Source of the DNA: Lentzea sp. NBRC 105346
Lineage (GTDB): Bacteria > Actinomycetota > Actinomycetes > Mycobacteriales > Pseudonocardiaceae
Assembly (NCBI RefSeq): GCF_030269605.1
Contig: NZ_BSTQ01000012.1
Span: 62,001-126,000, forward strand
Direction: 5' to 3'
Length of the DNA stretch: 64,000 nt
Shown: piece by piece, positions 55,219-63,103 of the stretch
Position numbering within the stretch: position 1 is the first letter of the stretch
Layout: every line of letters starts with the position of its first letter
Program-made: the position numbers and the translations under genes
The notes under the pieces: model-generated
Seen by the model: only the letters and a program-made list of their open reading frames with translations
What the model was told of the DNA's origin: nothing
The model's database searches: none

Positions 55219-55953
55219 TTAGCAGACCTCCACCGGAAGTCCAGCCGTCTGCATCACCCTCCGGTCCGACGTGACGGCGAAGACCTCGCAGTTCTCTTGT
55301 GCCGCAGCCCATTCCACGCCTTCGAGGCCCATCGCGAACGCCGCCGTCGCGGTCGCGTCGGCGGTGGTGAGGTCCGGCGCGTAGACGGTCAGGCTGAGCA
55401 GACCACGAGCCGGTTCGCCCGTGCGGCCGTCGATGATGTGCTCGCCGCGTTCGTAGAACGCCGACGTGGCAACGGATCCGTCCCGCACCGCCAGCACGAC
55501 GCAGAGCTTGTCCGCATCCTCCGGGTGCCGAACGCCCACACGCCAAGGCTTTCCCGGTGTGGGCTCGCCCGCGGCGAAGACGTCGCCGCCGGCGTTGAGG
55601 CAGAAGTTCCGCGCGCCACCGCCCAGCAGGACCTCGCCCGCCCGCTCGACCGCCCAGCCCTTCACCACGGCGCACGGGTCGAGGCCGCGGCCGGGCAGGC
55701 ACAGCTTGAACGCGCCGCCGGTCGCCTCCTCGTACCACGCGCAGAGGTCGAGCACCTCGACCAGATCCGGGGTGAGCTCGTCAGGGGACAGCTCACCCCG
55801 GCCCAGCCGCGACACCTCGCTGTCGGACTTGAAGGGCGAGAACCGCGCGTCCGCCTCGCGCAGCCACTCGAATGCCTCGTCCACCAGCGAAGGGTCGCCG
55901 TCTCGCAGGTCCACCGAGATCGGCAGACCCATGATGTGCTCGACCCGGTTCAT
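55219..55953 (-). CDS. apbE: FAD:protein FMN transferase (ApbE family)
   Basis: This enzyme attaches FMN through its phosphate to a Thr or Ser of partner flavoproteins. The 244-residue protein has the ApbE motifs RFSPFKSDSEVSRL, LDPCAVVKGWAVERA, NAGGDVFAAG, IIDGRTGEPARG and the metal-binding TTADATATAAF. It lacks a lipoprotein signal. It is the last of three co-transcribed genes, 2 bp after the FMN-binding protein gene, which is its likely target. Confidence 0.93.
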   Translation of the reverse strand: MNRVEHIMGLPISVDLRDGDPSLVDEAFEWLREADARFSPFKSDSEVSRLGRGELSPDELTPDLVEVLDLCAWYEEATGGAFKLCLPGRGLDPCAVVKGWAVERAGEVLLGGGARNFCLNAGGDVFAAGEPTPGKPWRVGVRHPEDADKLCVVLAVRDGSVATSAFYERGEHIIDGRTGEPARGLLSLTVYAPDLTTADATATAAFAMGLEGVEWAAAQENCEVFAVTSDRRVMQTAGLPVEVC

Positions 55954-55955
55954 GG

Positions 55956-56384
55956 CTACTGGGCCTGGTCGATCGCGGACTGCAGCGACTGCTTGTAACC
56001 GCCGCTGGTCGCGGTCGCGCCGGACACCGTGTCGATCTTCGCGCTCTGCGCCTGCAACGCCGACTGCTTGAGCAGCGGCAACGCCTTCTTGGTCGGAGCG
56101 GTGTTCGGGGCGGTGACCACCTGGATGTCGGTGATCTTGGTGCCCTGGAAGACCGCCTGGACCTGCACGTCACCCTCGGACGTCTTGATCAGCTTGCCCT
56201 TGACGGTCTTGTTGGCTGCCTGGGGTGTGCCGGCCTGTGTCTGTGTCTGCGCCTGTGTTTGGGCCGGGGCCTCGGTGACCGGCGCCGCGACGTCGGTCAA
56301 CGGCTCCTCGGCGCCGGGCTCGAACAGCCACACGGGCACCAGGCCCGCGGCCGACAGCACGAGTACGGGAATCGCCCTCTTCAT
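55956..56384 (-). CDS. FMN-binding domain protein, membrane-anchored
   Basis: This 142-residue protein has an N-terminal signal or anchor (about 4-22), a Gln/Thr repeat linker (TQAQTQTQAG), and an FMN-binding domain at about 60-140. The domain ends with SGATATSGGYKQSLQSA, the flavinylation motif SGATxTS in which a Thr takes the FMN. It lies between the ferric-reductase-like gene and apbE. It probably carries electrons outside the membrane. Confidence 0.92.
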   Translation of the reverse strand: MKRAIPVLVLSAAGLVPVWLFEPGAEEPLTDVAAPVTEAPAQTQAQTQTQAGTPQAANKTVKGKLIKTSEGDVQVQAVFQGTKITDIQVVTAPNTAPTKKALPLLKQSALQAQSAKIDTVSGATATSGGYKQSLQSAIDQAQ

Positions 56385-56398
56385 CGTCTGAAGTCCTC

Positions 56399-57754
56399 TC
56401 AGCTCGCCAGTGCGAAGCGCTCGGCGTGCACCTGGTTCGCGGGGACACCGATCTCGGTCAGGGCCTCGAGCACGGCGTCGGTCATCGCGGGCGGGCCGCA
56501 GACGAACACGTCGCGGTCCTTCACGTCCGGCGCCAGCGCGGCGAGGTTGCGCGCCCCCAGCAGGGGGCCGTTCGGGGTGAGCACCTTCGACGACCCCGTG
56601 ACCAGGCGCAACACCGCGCCCTTTCGCTGCGCGATCTCCTGGATCTCCCGCAGCAACACGGCGTCCTTCGGGTCGTTCACCCGGTAGAGCACGACCACGT
56701 GGCCCTGGATCTCCTCCAGCAGCGCGCGCACCGGCGTGACACCGACGCCACCCGCGATGAGCAGGGCGTTCGGCTTGGTCTGGTGCATCGTCGTGAAGGC
56801 GCCGTACGGGCCCTCGGCGAAGACGCGGGTGCCGACCTTGATGTCGCGCAGGCTCCGACTGCCCTCGCCCAGCGCCTTCGCGGTGAGCCGCAGGTACCGG
56901 CCGTTCGGCGCCGCGGACAGCGAGAACGGGTTGGCCGACGACATCCGGCCCTTGGCCAGGAAGCGCCAGAGGAAGAACTGGCCGGCCTTGGCGGGCAGCT
57001 TGTCCAAGTCCTTGCCCTCGATGTAGATCGACACGACGTTGTCCGACTCGGGCACGACGGCCGCCACGCGGAACTGGTGCTTCCAGTTGCGGTACAGCGG
57101 CAGCGCGACGCGTCCGATGAGGACGGACCCGAGCGCGAAGCCCCACAGGCCCCACCAGTACGCGGTGCCGATGGCCGAGTTGCGGAACGAGCTGCCGACC
57201 ACGATCTGGTGCAGGAACGCCAGGAAGATCGCCACGTAGGTGTAGAGGTGGATGAAGTGCCAGGTCTCGTAGGCCATCCGCTTCCGCGCGAACCTCGCGG
57301 ACACGATGCCGACGACCATGATGATCACCCACGCGACCAGCGCCCGGAGGATGCCTTCCAGCTCGGTCGTCTGCCTGATCAGCTCGGCGACCGGACCGCT
57401 GTCACCGGCGTTGCCGAAGATGATGAACGTCAGGTGCCCGACCAGCATCCAGAAGATCGTGAAGCCCACCCAGCGGTGCCACGCGGTCAGCTTGTCCATG
57501 CCGAGACGGCGATCCAACCAGGGCAGCCGCGCCACCAGGAGCAGCTGGAACGCCATCGCGAGCGCGCCGTACAGGCCCATCAGCCTGCCGAGCGCGATCA
57601 GCAGGTTGCCGCTGGGCACGGCGAGGTAGAGGGCGGTCACAGCGAGGACGTTGGCGGCGAGCCCGGCGTACAAGCCCGTCTTCGCCACCGCCTTCTGCCG
57701 TAGCCCGCCCGCGCCGGCGGGCGCCGGGCGCGCGGGAAGCTGCATGGTGGTCAC
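56399..57754 (-). CDS. Ferric-reductase-like transmembrane flavoprotein
   Basis: This 451-residue protein has six membrane segments in the first 220 residues with paired histidines for heme (AWHRWVGFTIFWMLVGHL, then TWHFIHLYTYVAIFLAFLHQ). A ferredoxin-reductase-type FAD/NAD(P) domain follows, with SSANPFSLSAAP, IAGGVGVTPVRALL and VFVCGPPAMTDAVL. It would move electrons from NAD(P)H across the membrane to the FMN-binding protein. The start is GTG at 57754. It is divergent from the response regulator. Confidence 0.93.
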   Translation of the reverse strand: MTTMQLPARPAPAGAGGLRQKAVAKTGLYAGLAANVLAVTALYLAVPSGNLLIALGRLMGLYGALAMAFQLLLVARLPWLDRRLGMDKLTAWHRWVGFTIFWMLVGHLTFIIFGNAGDSGPVAELIRQTTELEGILRALVAWVIIMVVGIVSARFARKRMAYETWHFIHLYTYVAIFLAFLHQIVVGSSFRNSAIGTAYWWGLWGFALGSVLIGRVALPLYRNWKHQFRVAAVVPESDNVVSIYIEGKDLDKLPAKAGQFFLWRFLAKGRMSSANPFSLSAAPNGRYLRLTAKALGEGSRSLRDIKVGTRVFAEGPYGAFTTMHQTKPNALLIAGGVGVTPVRALLEEIQGHVVVLYRVNDPKDAVLLREIQEIAQRKGAVLRLVTGSSKVLTPNGPLLGARNLAALAPDVKDRDVFVCGPPAMTDAVLEALTEIGVPANQVHAERFALAS

Positions 57755-57880
57755 GGCGGAACTCCTATGTCGGTGACGTTGCGTCGAGCTTCTTCGGGTG
57801 AGCTGTGCCGAGGCTGTTCGCCGGCTGTCGATTTACTGTCGATAGAGCGGGGTGCCCCCCGCCTGTCGCACCATGAGCAC

Positions 57881-58579
57881 GTGGACAAGGGGAACTCGGT
57901 TCGATTGCTCGTGGTCGACGACGAACCGCACATCGCGGACCTGGTCGCGACGGTGGCGCGGTACGAGGGCTGGCAGGCCGCGACGGCGGGCAGCGGCGAG
58001 GAGGCGCTCCGCGAGGCGAGCGAGTTCCAGCCGGACATCGTCGTGCTCGACCTGATGCTCCCCGACCTCGACGGCTTCACGGTTCTCGACCGGCTGCGCG
58101 CCGCGGGCGCGATGGTTCCCGTGGTGTTCCTGACCGCGCGCGACGGCACCGCCGACCGCGTCGCCGGCCTGACCCGCGGCGGTGACGACTACCTGGTCAA
58201 ACCGTTCTCCGTCGAGGAGCTGATGGCACGGCTGCGCGCCGTGCTGCGCCGCTCGACCGGCCCGTCGTGGAAGCGCTCGGTGTTGAAGGTCGCGGACCTG
58301 GTGATGGACGAGGACACCCGCGAGGTCCGTCGCGGCGGCAAGCTCGTGACGTTGACACCGACCGAGTACGAGCTGCTCAGGTACCTGATGCGCCGTTCCC
58401 CCGCCGTGCTGACGAAGGCGCAGATCCTGGATCATGTCTGGGAGTACGACTTCGGAGGACGGTCCAACGTGGTGGAGTTGGTCATCTCACACCTGCGCCG
58501 CAAGCTCGACGACGGCCGTGAGCCGTTGATCCACACCGTGCGCGGGGTGGGCTATGTCCTCAGGCGGGCCGCGGAGTGA
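57881..58579 (+). CDS. OmpR-family response regulator
   Basis: This 232-residue regulator has a receiver domain with acidic pocket Asp13/Asp14, phospho-acceptor Asp57 (VVLDLMLPD), FLTARD and VKPFS. A C-terminal winged helix includes VKLTPTEYELLRYL-like LTPTEYELLRYLMRR and VVELVISHLRRKL. GTG at 57881 is chosen because the receiver begins six residues later. It is coupled by GTGA to the sensor kinase and divergent from the electron-transfer operon, which it may control. Confidence 0.94.
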   Translation: MDKGNSVRLLVVDDEPHIADLVATVARYEGWQAATAGSGEEALREASEFQPDIVVLDLMLPDLDGFTVLDRLRAAGAMVPVVFLTARDGTADRVAGLTRGGDDYLVKPFSVEELMARLRAVLRRSTGPSWKRSVLKVADLVMDEDTREVRRGGKLVTLTPTEYELLRYLMRRSPAVLTKAQILDHVWEYDFGGRSNVVELVISHLRRKLDDGREPLIHTVRGVGYVLRRAAE

Positions 58580-59973
58580 AATGCGGCCGCCACCTGCGGC
58601 TGGGGACTCGGCTGCTACTGGGGCTGGGCGCGCTCGCACTGGTGGTGTTCGCGATCATCGGCACGGTCATGGTCACCAGCATGCGCACGTACCTGGACGA
58701 CCGCCTCGACGAGCAGATGCGCATGGCGCAGCAGACCGCCGCCGAGGACGTGCGCAACTACGACCAGGTCACGAAGGTCCCGGTCGGCTGGTACTCGGTC
58801 GTCTACAAGATGGACGGCGACCGGATCACCGGCCGGTCCGGCGAGATCCCGCACGACGTGCAGGAGCTGGACGGTGTCGCGCTCCAGGCGTTGAAGGCCG
58901 ACTACTACGAGAGCGTCTACCTGCGCGGTGACGGCAAGTTCCGGGCCCGCGGCTGCGCCGTCTCGCCCACCCGAGTGCTGGTCAGCGCGGCTCCCGTGGG
59001 CGACCAGGACAGCACCGTCGCGCAGCTGATGACCGTCGAGATCATCGCGTTCCTCGCCGCGCTGATCACGTTGGTCGTCGGCGGACAGGCCGTGCTGCGC
59101 CGGGGTCTGCGGCCGTTGAGCGACATGGCCGACACCGCGCACCACATCACCTCGCACGACCTCACCGACTCCGCCCGGTTGCCCGTACGCGACGACAGCC
59201 GCGGCGGTGGCACGGAGATCGAGGAGCTGCGGACCGCGTTCAACACGATGCTCGAGCACATCGACTCGTCGCTGGCCGCGCGGACCATGGCCGAGCAACG
59301 GCTGCGCCGGTTCATCGCCGACGCCTCGCACGAGCTGCGCACGCCGCTGACCTCGTTGCGCGGGTACGCCGACCTGTTCCGCTACGCCGCGGCCAACGAG
59401 CCCGCCGAGCGGGAGCGGCACCTGGAGAAGCTGCGCAGCGAGGCCGCCCGGATGAGCGTGCTGCTGGACGACCTGTTGCTGCTGGCGAGGCTGGACTCGG
59501 CCGAGTCCGAGCCGTCGCTGCGCCTGGAGGAGATGGATCTCGCGCCGGTGGCCGAGGCCGCCGCGGACGCCTACCGCGCCGCACATCCCGGCAACCCGCT
59601 GACGCTGGACGCCGACACGGCGCTGTTGCGGGCCGACCCGGCGCGGCTGCGGCAGGTGCTGGACAACCTGCTCACCAACGTCGCGGTGCACACCCCGGCG
59701 GGCACCGCGATCGTGCTGGAGGTCGACAACAGCGCCCAGTCCGAGGTGGTCATCCGGGTCCGCGACGACGGCCCCGGCATCCCGCGCGAGGACCAGACGC
59801 GGATCTTCGACCGCTTCTACCGGGTCGACGACTCGCGCACGCGCCAGCGCGGAGGCAGCGGACTGGGGCTCGCGGTCGTCGAGTCACTGGTCCACGCCCA
59901 CGGCGGCACGATCGAGCTGACCAGCACCCCAGGCTCCACCACCTTCACCATCCGCCTCCCCCGGCGGCTCTAG
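58576..59973 (+). CDS. Sensor histidine kinase
   Basis: This 465-residue kinase has two membrane segments (about 12-35 and 155-175), an extracellular sensor of about 115 residues, and a HAMP domain. The phospho-acceptor is His252 (DASHELRTPLTSLRGYADL), and the ATPase has NLLTNVAVHT, VRDDGPGIP, FYRVDD and GGSGLGLAVV. The GTG start overlaps the regulator stop. The sensor domain has a Cys (RARGCAVSPTRV) but no recognised ligand fold. Confidence 0.95.
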   Translation: MKCGRHLRLGTRLLLGLGALALVVFAIIGTVMVTSMRTYLDDRLDEQMRMAQQTAAEDVRNYDQVTKVPVGWYSVVYKMDGDRITGRSGEIPHDVQELDGVALQALKADYYESVYLRGDGKFRARGCAVSPTRVLVSAAPVGDQDSTVAQLMTVEIIAFLAALITLVVGGQAVLRRGLRPLSDMADTAHHITSHDLTDSARLPVRDDSRGGGTEIEELRTAFNTMLEHIDSSLAARTMAEQRLRRFIADASHELRTPLTSLRGYADLFRYAAANEPAERERHLEKLRSEAARMSVLLDDLLLLARLDSAESEPSLRLEEMDLAPVAEAAADAYRAAHPGNPLTLDADTALLRADPARLRQVLDNLLTNVAVHTPAGTAIVLEVDNSAQSEVVIRVRDDGPGIPREDQTRIFDRFYRVDDSRTRQRGGSGLGLAVVESLVHAHGGTIELTSTPGSTTFTIRLPRRL

Positions 59974-59975
59974 CG

Positions 59976-60031
59976 ACTAGCGAACGTGACGTTTGGGGAC
60001 ATAGAGGTCCCCAAACGTCACGTTCGCTAGT
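59976..60031. repeat. Dispersed long palindrome, copy 2
   Basis: Perfect 25-bp arms start ACTAGCGAACGTGACGTTTG and flank the loop ATAGAG. It lies between the convergent sensor kinase and aldo/keto reductase genes and contains the stop codon of the latter (60027-60029). Here it could act as a bidirectional terminator. Copy 1 at 53945 lies between divergent genes. Confidence 0.9.
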
Positions 60032-61061
60032 CCGCCTGGGAGGAGGTTGCCCACAGGTCGATGCCGGACTCGACCGCGTGCTTGTCGATCTCGGCGATCT
60101 CGTCGTCGGTCAACGGCGGCGCGTCGAGCGCGGCGATGTTCTGCTCCAGCTGGTTCACGCTGGACGCGCCGATCAACGCCGACGTGACCCGCGGGTCGCG
60201 GACCGTCCACGTGAGGGCGAGCTGCGCCAGCGACTGACCGCGCCCCTTCGCGATCTCGTTCAGCGCCCGGATCCGCCCCAGGTTCTCGTCGCTGAGCAGA
60301 TCGGGAGACAGCGACTTGCCCTGTGCCGCACGGGAATCGGCCGGGATGCCGTGGAGGTAGCGGTCGGTCAGCATGCCCTGCGCCAGCGGCGAGAACGCGA
60401 TGCAGCCCGCGCCGACCTCCTCGAGCGCGTCCAGCAGGTCCGGCTCGATCCAGCGGTTCAGCATCGAGTACGACGGCTGGTGGATCAGCAGCGGCACCCC
60501 GGCGCTGCGCAGCAGCTCGGCCGCCTCGCGGGTCTTGGCGGCGCTGTAGGACGAGATGCCGACGTAGAGTGCCTTGCCCTGCTGCACCGCGCTGACCAGC
60601 GCGCCCACCGTCTCCTCGAGCGGCGTGTCGGGGTCGAAGCGGTGCGAGTAGAAGATGTCGACGTAGTCCAGGCCCATGCGCGTCAGCGACTGGTCGAGCG
60701 ACGCCAGCAGGTACTTGCGCGAGCCCCACTCGCCGTACGGGCCGGGCCACATGTCGTACCCCGCCTTGGTGGAGATCAGCAGCTCGTCGCGGTACCGGCC
60801 GAGGTCGTCCTTCAGGATCTGCCCGAAGGTGATCTCCGCGGACCCGTACGGCGGGCCGTAGTTGTTGGCCAGGTCGAAGTGCGTGACGCCGAGGTCGAAC
60901 GCCCGGCGCGCGATGGACCGGCCCAGCTCGTACGGCCGGTCCCCACCGAAGTTGTGCCACAGCCCCAGCGAGATCGCCGGCAGCTTCAGGCCGCTGCGAC
61001 CGCATCGCCGGTAGGACATCGAGTCGTAGCGCGCGCTATCCGCGAGGTAGGACATGCGCAC
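60027..61061 (-). CDS. Aldo/keto reductase (YghZ/KvBeta-like)
   Basis: This 344-residue NADPH-dependent reductase belongs to the group of E. coli YghZ, which reduces L-glyceraldehyde 3-phosphate. Motifs are SYRRCGRSGLKLPAISLGLW, HFDLANNYGPPYGSAE (Asp, Tyr), ISTKAGYDMWPGPYG (Lys) and DIFYSHRFDPDTPLEE (His). The start is GTG 61061 or ATG 61055. Its stop codon is inside a dispersed palindrome. No partner genes are linked. Confidence 0.92.
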   Translation of the reverse strand: MRMSYLADSARYDSMSYRRCGRSGLKLPAISLGLWHNFGGDRPYELGRSIARRAFDLGVTHFDLANNYGPPYGSAEITFGQILKDDLGRYRDELLISTKAGYDMWPGPYGEWGSRKYLLASLDQSLTRMGLDYVDIFYSHRFDPDTPLEETVGALVSAVQQGKALYVGISSYSAAKTREAAELLRSAGVPLLIHQPSYSMLNRWIEPDLLDALEEVGAGCIAFSPLAQGMLTDRYLHGIPADSRAAQGKSLSPDLLSDENLGRIRALNEIAKGRGQSLAQLALTWTVRDPRVTSALIGASSVNQLEQNIAALDAPPLTDDEIAEIDKHAVESGIDLWATSSQAD

Positions 61062-61304
61062 ACGATGTCACGCCCAACTGAGATACGGCCCGCGATGAAC
61101 GGACTGTCCTATCCGGAGCCGTCCATGCTTCCCGGGAACTCCGCGGACCACCCGGATGCGAGTTCGCTGACTCCGGAACCGGCCAGCGGTACACGGCGGG
61201 CGGATGGGTGATCCAGATCCTGGGGTGGTCGTTCGCAACGCTGTGGCGTCGCAGGCTTCACCGGACTGGTCCGGAAAACGTGACCACGCGTCACGTCCAA
61301 ACAA

Positions 61305-61338
61305 GACAAGGGCCCGCCCACCTGGGCGAACCCTTGTC
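61305..61338 (-). terminator. Terminator downstream of tRNA-Thr
   Basis: On the minus strand a hairpin (GACAAGGG and GCCC stems with a small internal loop) is followed by TTGTTT. It begins 8 bp beyond the tRNA 3' end. Confidence 0.75.
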
Positions 61339-61345
61339 CGCAGAG

Positions 61346-61418
61346 AGCCGGCAAGGGGAATCGAACCCCTAACCTTTCGCTTACAAGGCGAGTGCTCTGC
61401 CAATTGAGCTATGCCGGC
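61346..61418 (-). tRNA. tRNA-Thr (anticodon TGT)
   Basis: This 73-nt cloverleaf has acceptor stem GCCGGCA paired with TGCCGGC and discriminator T. The D-arm is GCTCAATTGGCAGAGC, and the anticodon loop CTTGTAA reads TGT. The T-arm is AGGGGTTCGATTCCCCT. CCA is not encoded. The first base pair of the anticodon stem is a C-A mismatch. It is transcribed leftward, toward the terminator at 61305. Confidence 0.97.
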
Positions 61419-61688
61419 CTGGCCCGTTGGCCGGAGACATCGTAAGCGCCCGATGCGGGTGCTACCTGCGACGAACGGTCTGCTCTCAGTGTGATCGGAT
61501 TGCTCCGGTTGGAGTCGCACCAGCCAACTGAGTGGATCAACCTGTGTCACGTCAGTCCCTGACCAGGTCAGGAGCGTAACCAACGGACAGTGATCATGTC
61601 GCCCTTTTCGGGTACCCCGTTCGGAGGTGGCCGATGCCACAGCAACAGTCGGGCGGAGCAACACGATCACTCTAGGGAGGTGTCCTGA
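61419..61688. other. Intergenic region between tRNA-Thr and the exporter gene
   Basis: No gene is supported here. A 15-bp palindrome CCTGACCAGGTCAGG (61558-61572) could be an operator for the exporter. A strong ribosome binding site AGGGAGG lies at 61675-61681. A CGGAGGTGG further upstream serves no visible ORF. Confidence 0.5.
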
Positions 61689-61703
61689 ATTTCCGCGAAC
61701 CAC

Positions 61704-63038
61704 TTGCACGGCCCGGCGTTGCCCGACGATCCGACCGTCCATCTCGTACTCGACCTCGCACTGCGCATCGGTGAGGTGCAGATGTCCAGCGGTGCCGGCG
61801 CCGCGGACGTCACGGCCACGATTCTCGCCGTCACGACGGCCTATGGGCTTCCCCACACCGAGGTCGACGTGATCTACACCTCGATCAGCGTGAGCTGCCA
61901 TCGCGGCACCGACCGGCCGCCCGTCACCGCGCTGCGCGTGGTGCGCCAGCGCAGCCTCGACTACACCCGGCTCGCCGACGTCGAGCAGCTCGTCCGCAAC
62001 ATCACGAGCAACGAGATCAGCGCCGAGGACGCCTTCAAGGAGCTCGACCGCGTCACCACCGCGCCGCACCCGTATCCGCGCTGGGTCGCGACGGCGGCCT
62101 ACGCGGGGATGGCGGCGGCGGTCGCGTTCCTCGTCGGTGGCGGGTACGCGGTGGCGATCACCGCGGGCGTGGTCACGGCGTTGATCGACCGGGTCGGGCG
62201 CCTGCTCAACCGCCGCGCGCTGCCGTTCTTCTTCCAGCAGCTCATCGGCGGCGCGCTCGCGACCGGAGCCGCGCTCGCCGTGCACGCGACGCATCTGCTC
62301 CCGGCGATCCGGCCGAGCCTGCTCGTGGCGGTCGGGATCGTGGTGCTGCTGTCCGGGCTCGCGCTGGTCAGCACGGTGCAGGACGCGATCTCCGGGTACA
62401 ACGTCACGGCCGCGGGACGCACGGTCGAGACGGTGCTGCTCAGTGCCGGTCTCATCGCGGGCGTCGCGCTCGCGCTGCGCACGGCCGTCCACTTCGGTCT
62501 GGAGATCACGCTCACCGACCCGTTGCCGCCGTTGATCAGCGCGGTGCCGATGCAGATCGCGGCGGGCGCGGCGACGTCGGCGTGCTTCGCGCTCGCCTGC
62601 TACGCCAAACCGCGCGCGGTGCTGGTCGCGGGCATCGCGGGCGCGGTCGGCACCGGCGCGTACGGGCTGGTCACGTCGCTGGGGCTGGACGCGCTGCTGG
62701 GCAGTGCCGTGGCGGCGACCGTCGTCGGGTTCGGCGGCGCCACGATGTCGCGCCGGCTGCGCATCCCGACGCTGGTGGTGGCGTTCTCCGGCATGGTGCC
62801 GCTGCTGCCCGGCTGGACGACCTATCGGGGCCTGTTCCAGCTCACCGCCGAGAACGACCCGGCGGGTCTGTCCACGCTGGTGTTCGCGAGCGGCATCGCC
62901 CTGGCGCTGGCCGGTGGCGTCGTGCTCGGCGAGTACCTCGCCCAGCCCGTGCGAACCGGGCTGGGCCGGCTGGAGCGCAAGTTCGCAGGTCCACGAATGT
63001 CCGGTCCACTTCGGCCAACGCGTCGTCGCTTGGAGTGA
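61704..63038 (+). CDS. Threonine/serine exporter ThrE family protein
   Basis: This 444-residue membrane protein combines the two halves of the ThrE family (DUF1212 and DUF3815). An N-terminal soluble part contains LALRIGEVQMSSGAGAADVTAT and a protease-like fold, and about ten membrane segments follow (about 130-430). It likely exports threonine or serine. The start is uncertain. TTG at 61704 is 22 bp from AGGGAGG. An in-frame ATT at 61689 has ideal spacing (7-9 bp), adds five residues, and follows an in-frame stop. A rare ATT start is possible. Confidence 0.88.
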   Translation: MHGPALPDDPTVHLVLDLALRIGEVQMSSGAGAADVTATILAVTTAYGLPHTEVDVIYTSISVSCHRGTDRPPVTALRVVRQRSLDYTRLADVEQLVRNITSNEISAEDAFKELDRVTTAPHPYPRWVATAAYAGMAAAVAFLVGGGYAVAITAGVVTALIDRVGRLLNRRALPFFFQQLIGGALATGAALAVHATHLLPAIRPSLLVAVGIVVLLSGLALVSTVQDAISGYNVTAAGRTVETVLLSAGLIAGVALALRTAVHFGLEITLTDPLPPLISAVPMQIAAGAATSACFALACYAKPRAVLVAGIAGAVGTGAYGLVTSLGLDALLGSAVAATVVGFGGATMSRRLRIPTLVVAFSGMVPLLPGWTTYRGLFQLTAENDPAGLSTLVFASGIALALAGGVVLGEYLAQPVRTGLGRLERKFAGPRMSGPLRPTRRRLE

Positions 63039-63103
63039 ACCTGTTGTGATGGCGACAACAACACAGCACGCCGAGGTCACGCGGCCCCGTTAGCCTCGGT
63101 GAA

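Noticed and set aside
61068-63080. 670-residue ORF antisense to tRNA-Thr and the ThrE-like gene
   Set aside because: It runs through the tRNA gene and the antisense of a clear membrane protein. The product is Arg/Gly/Asp-rich with no domain.
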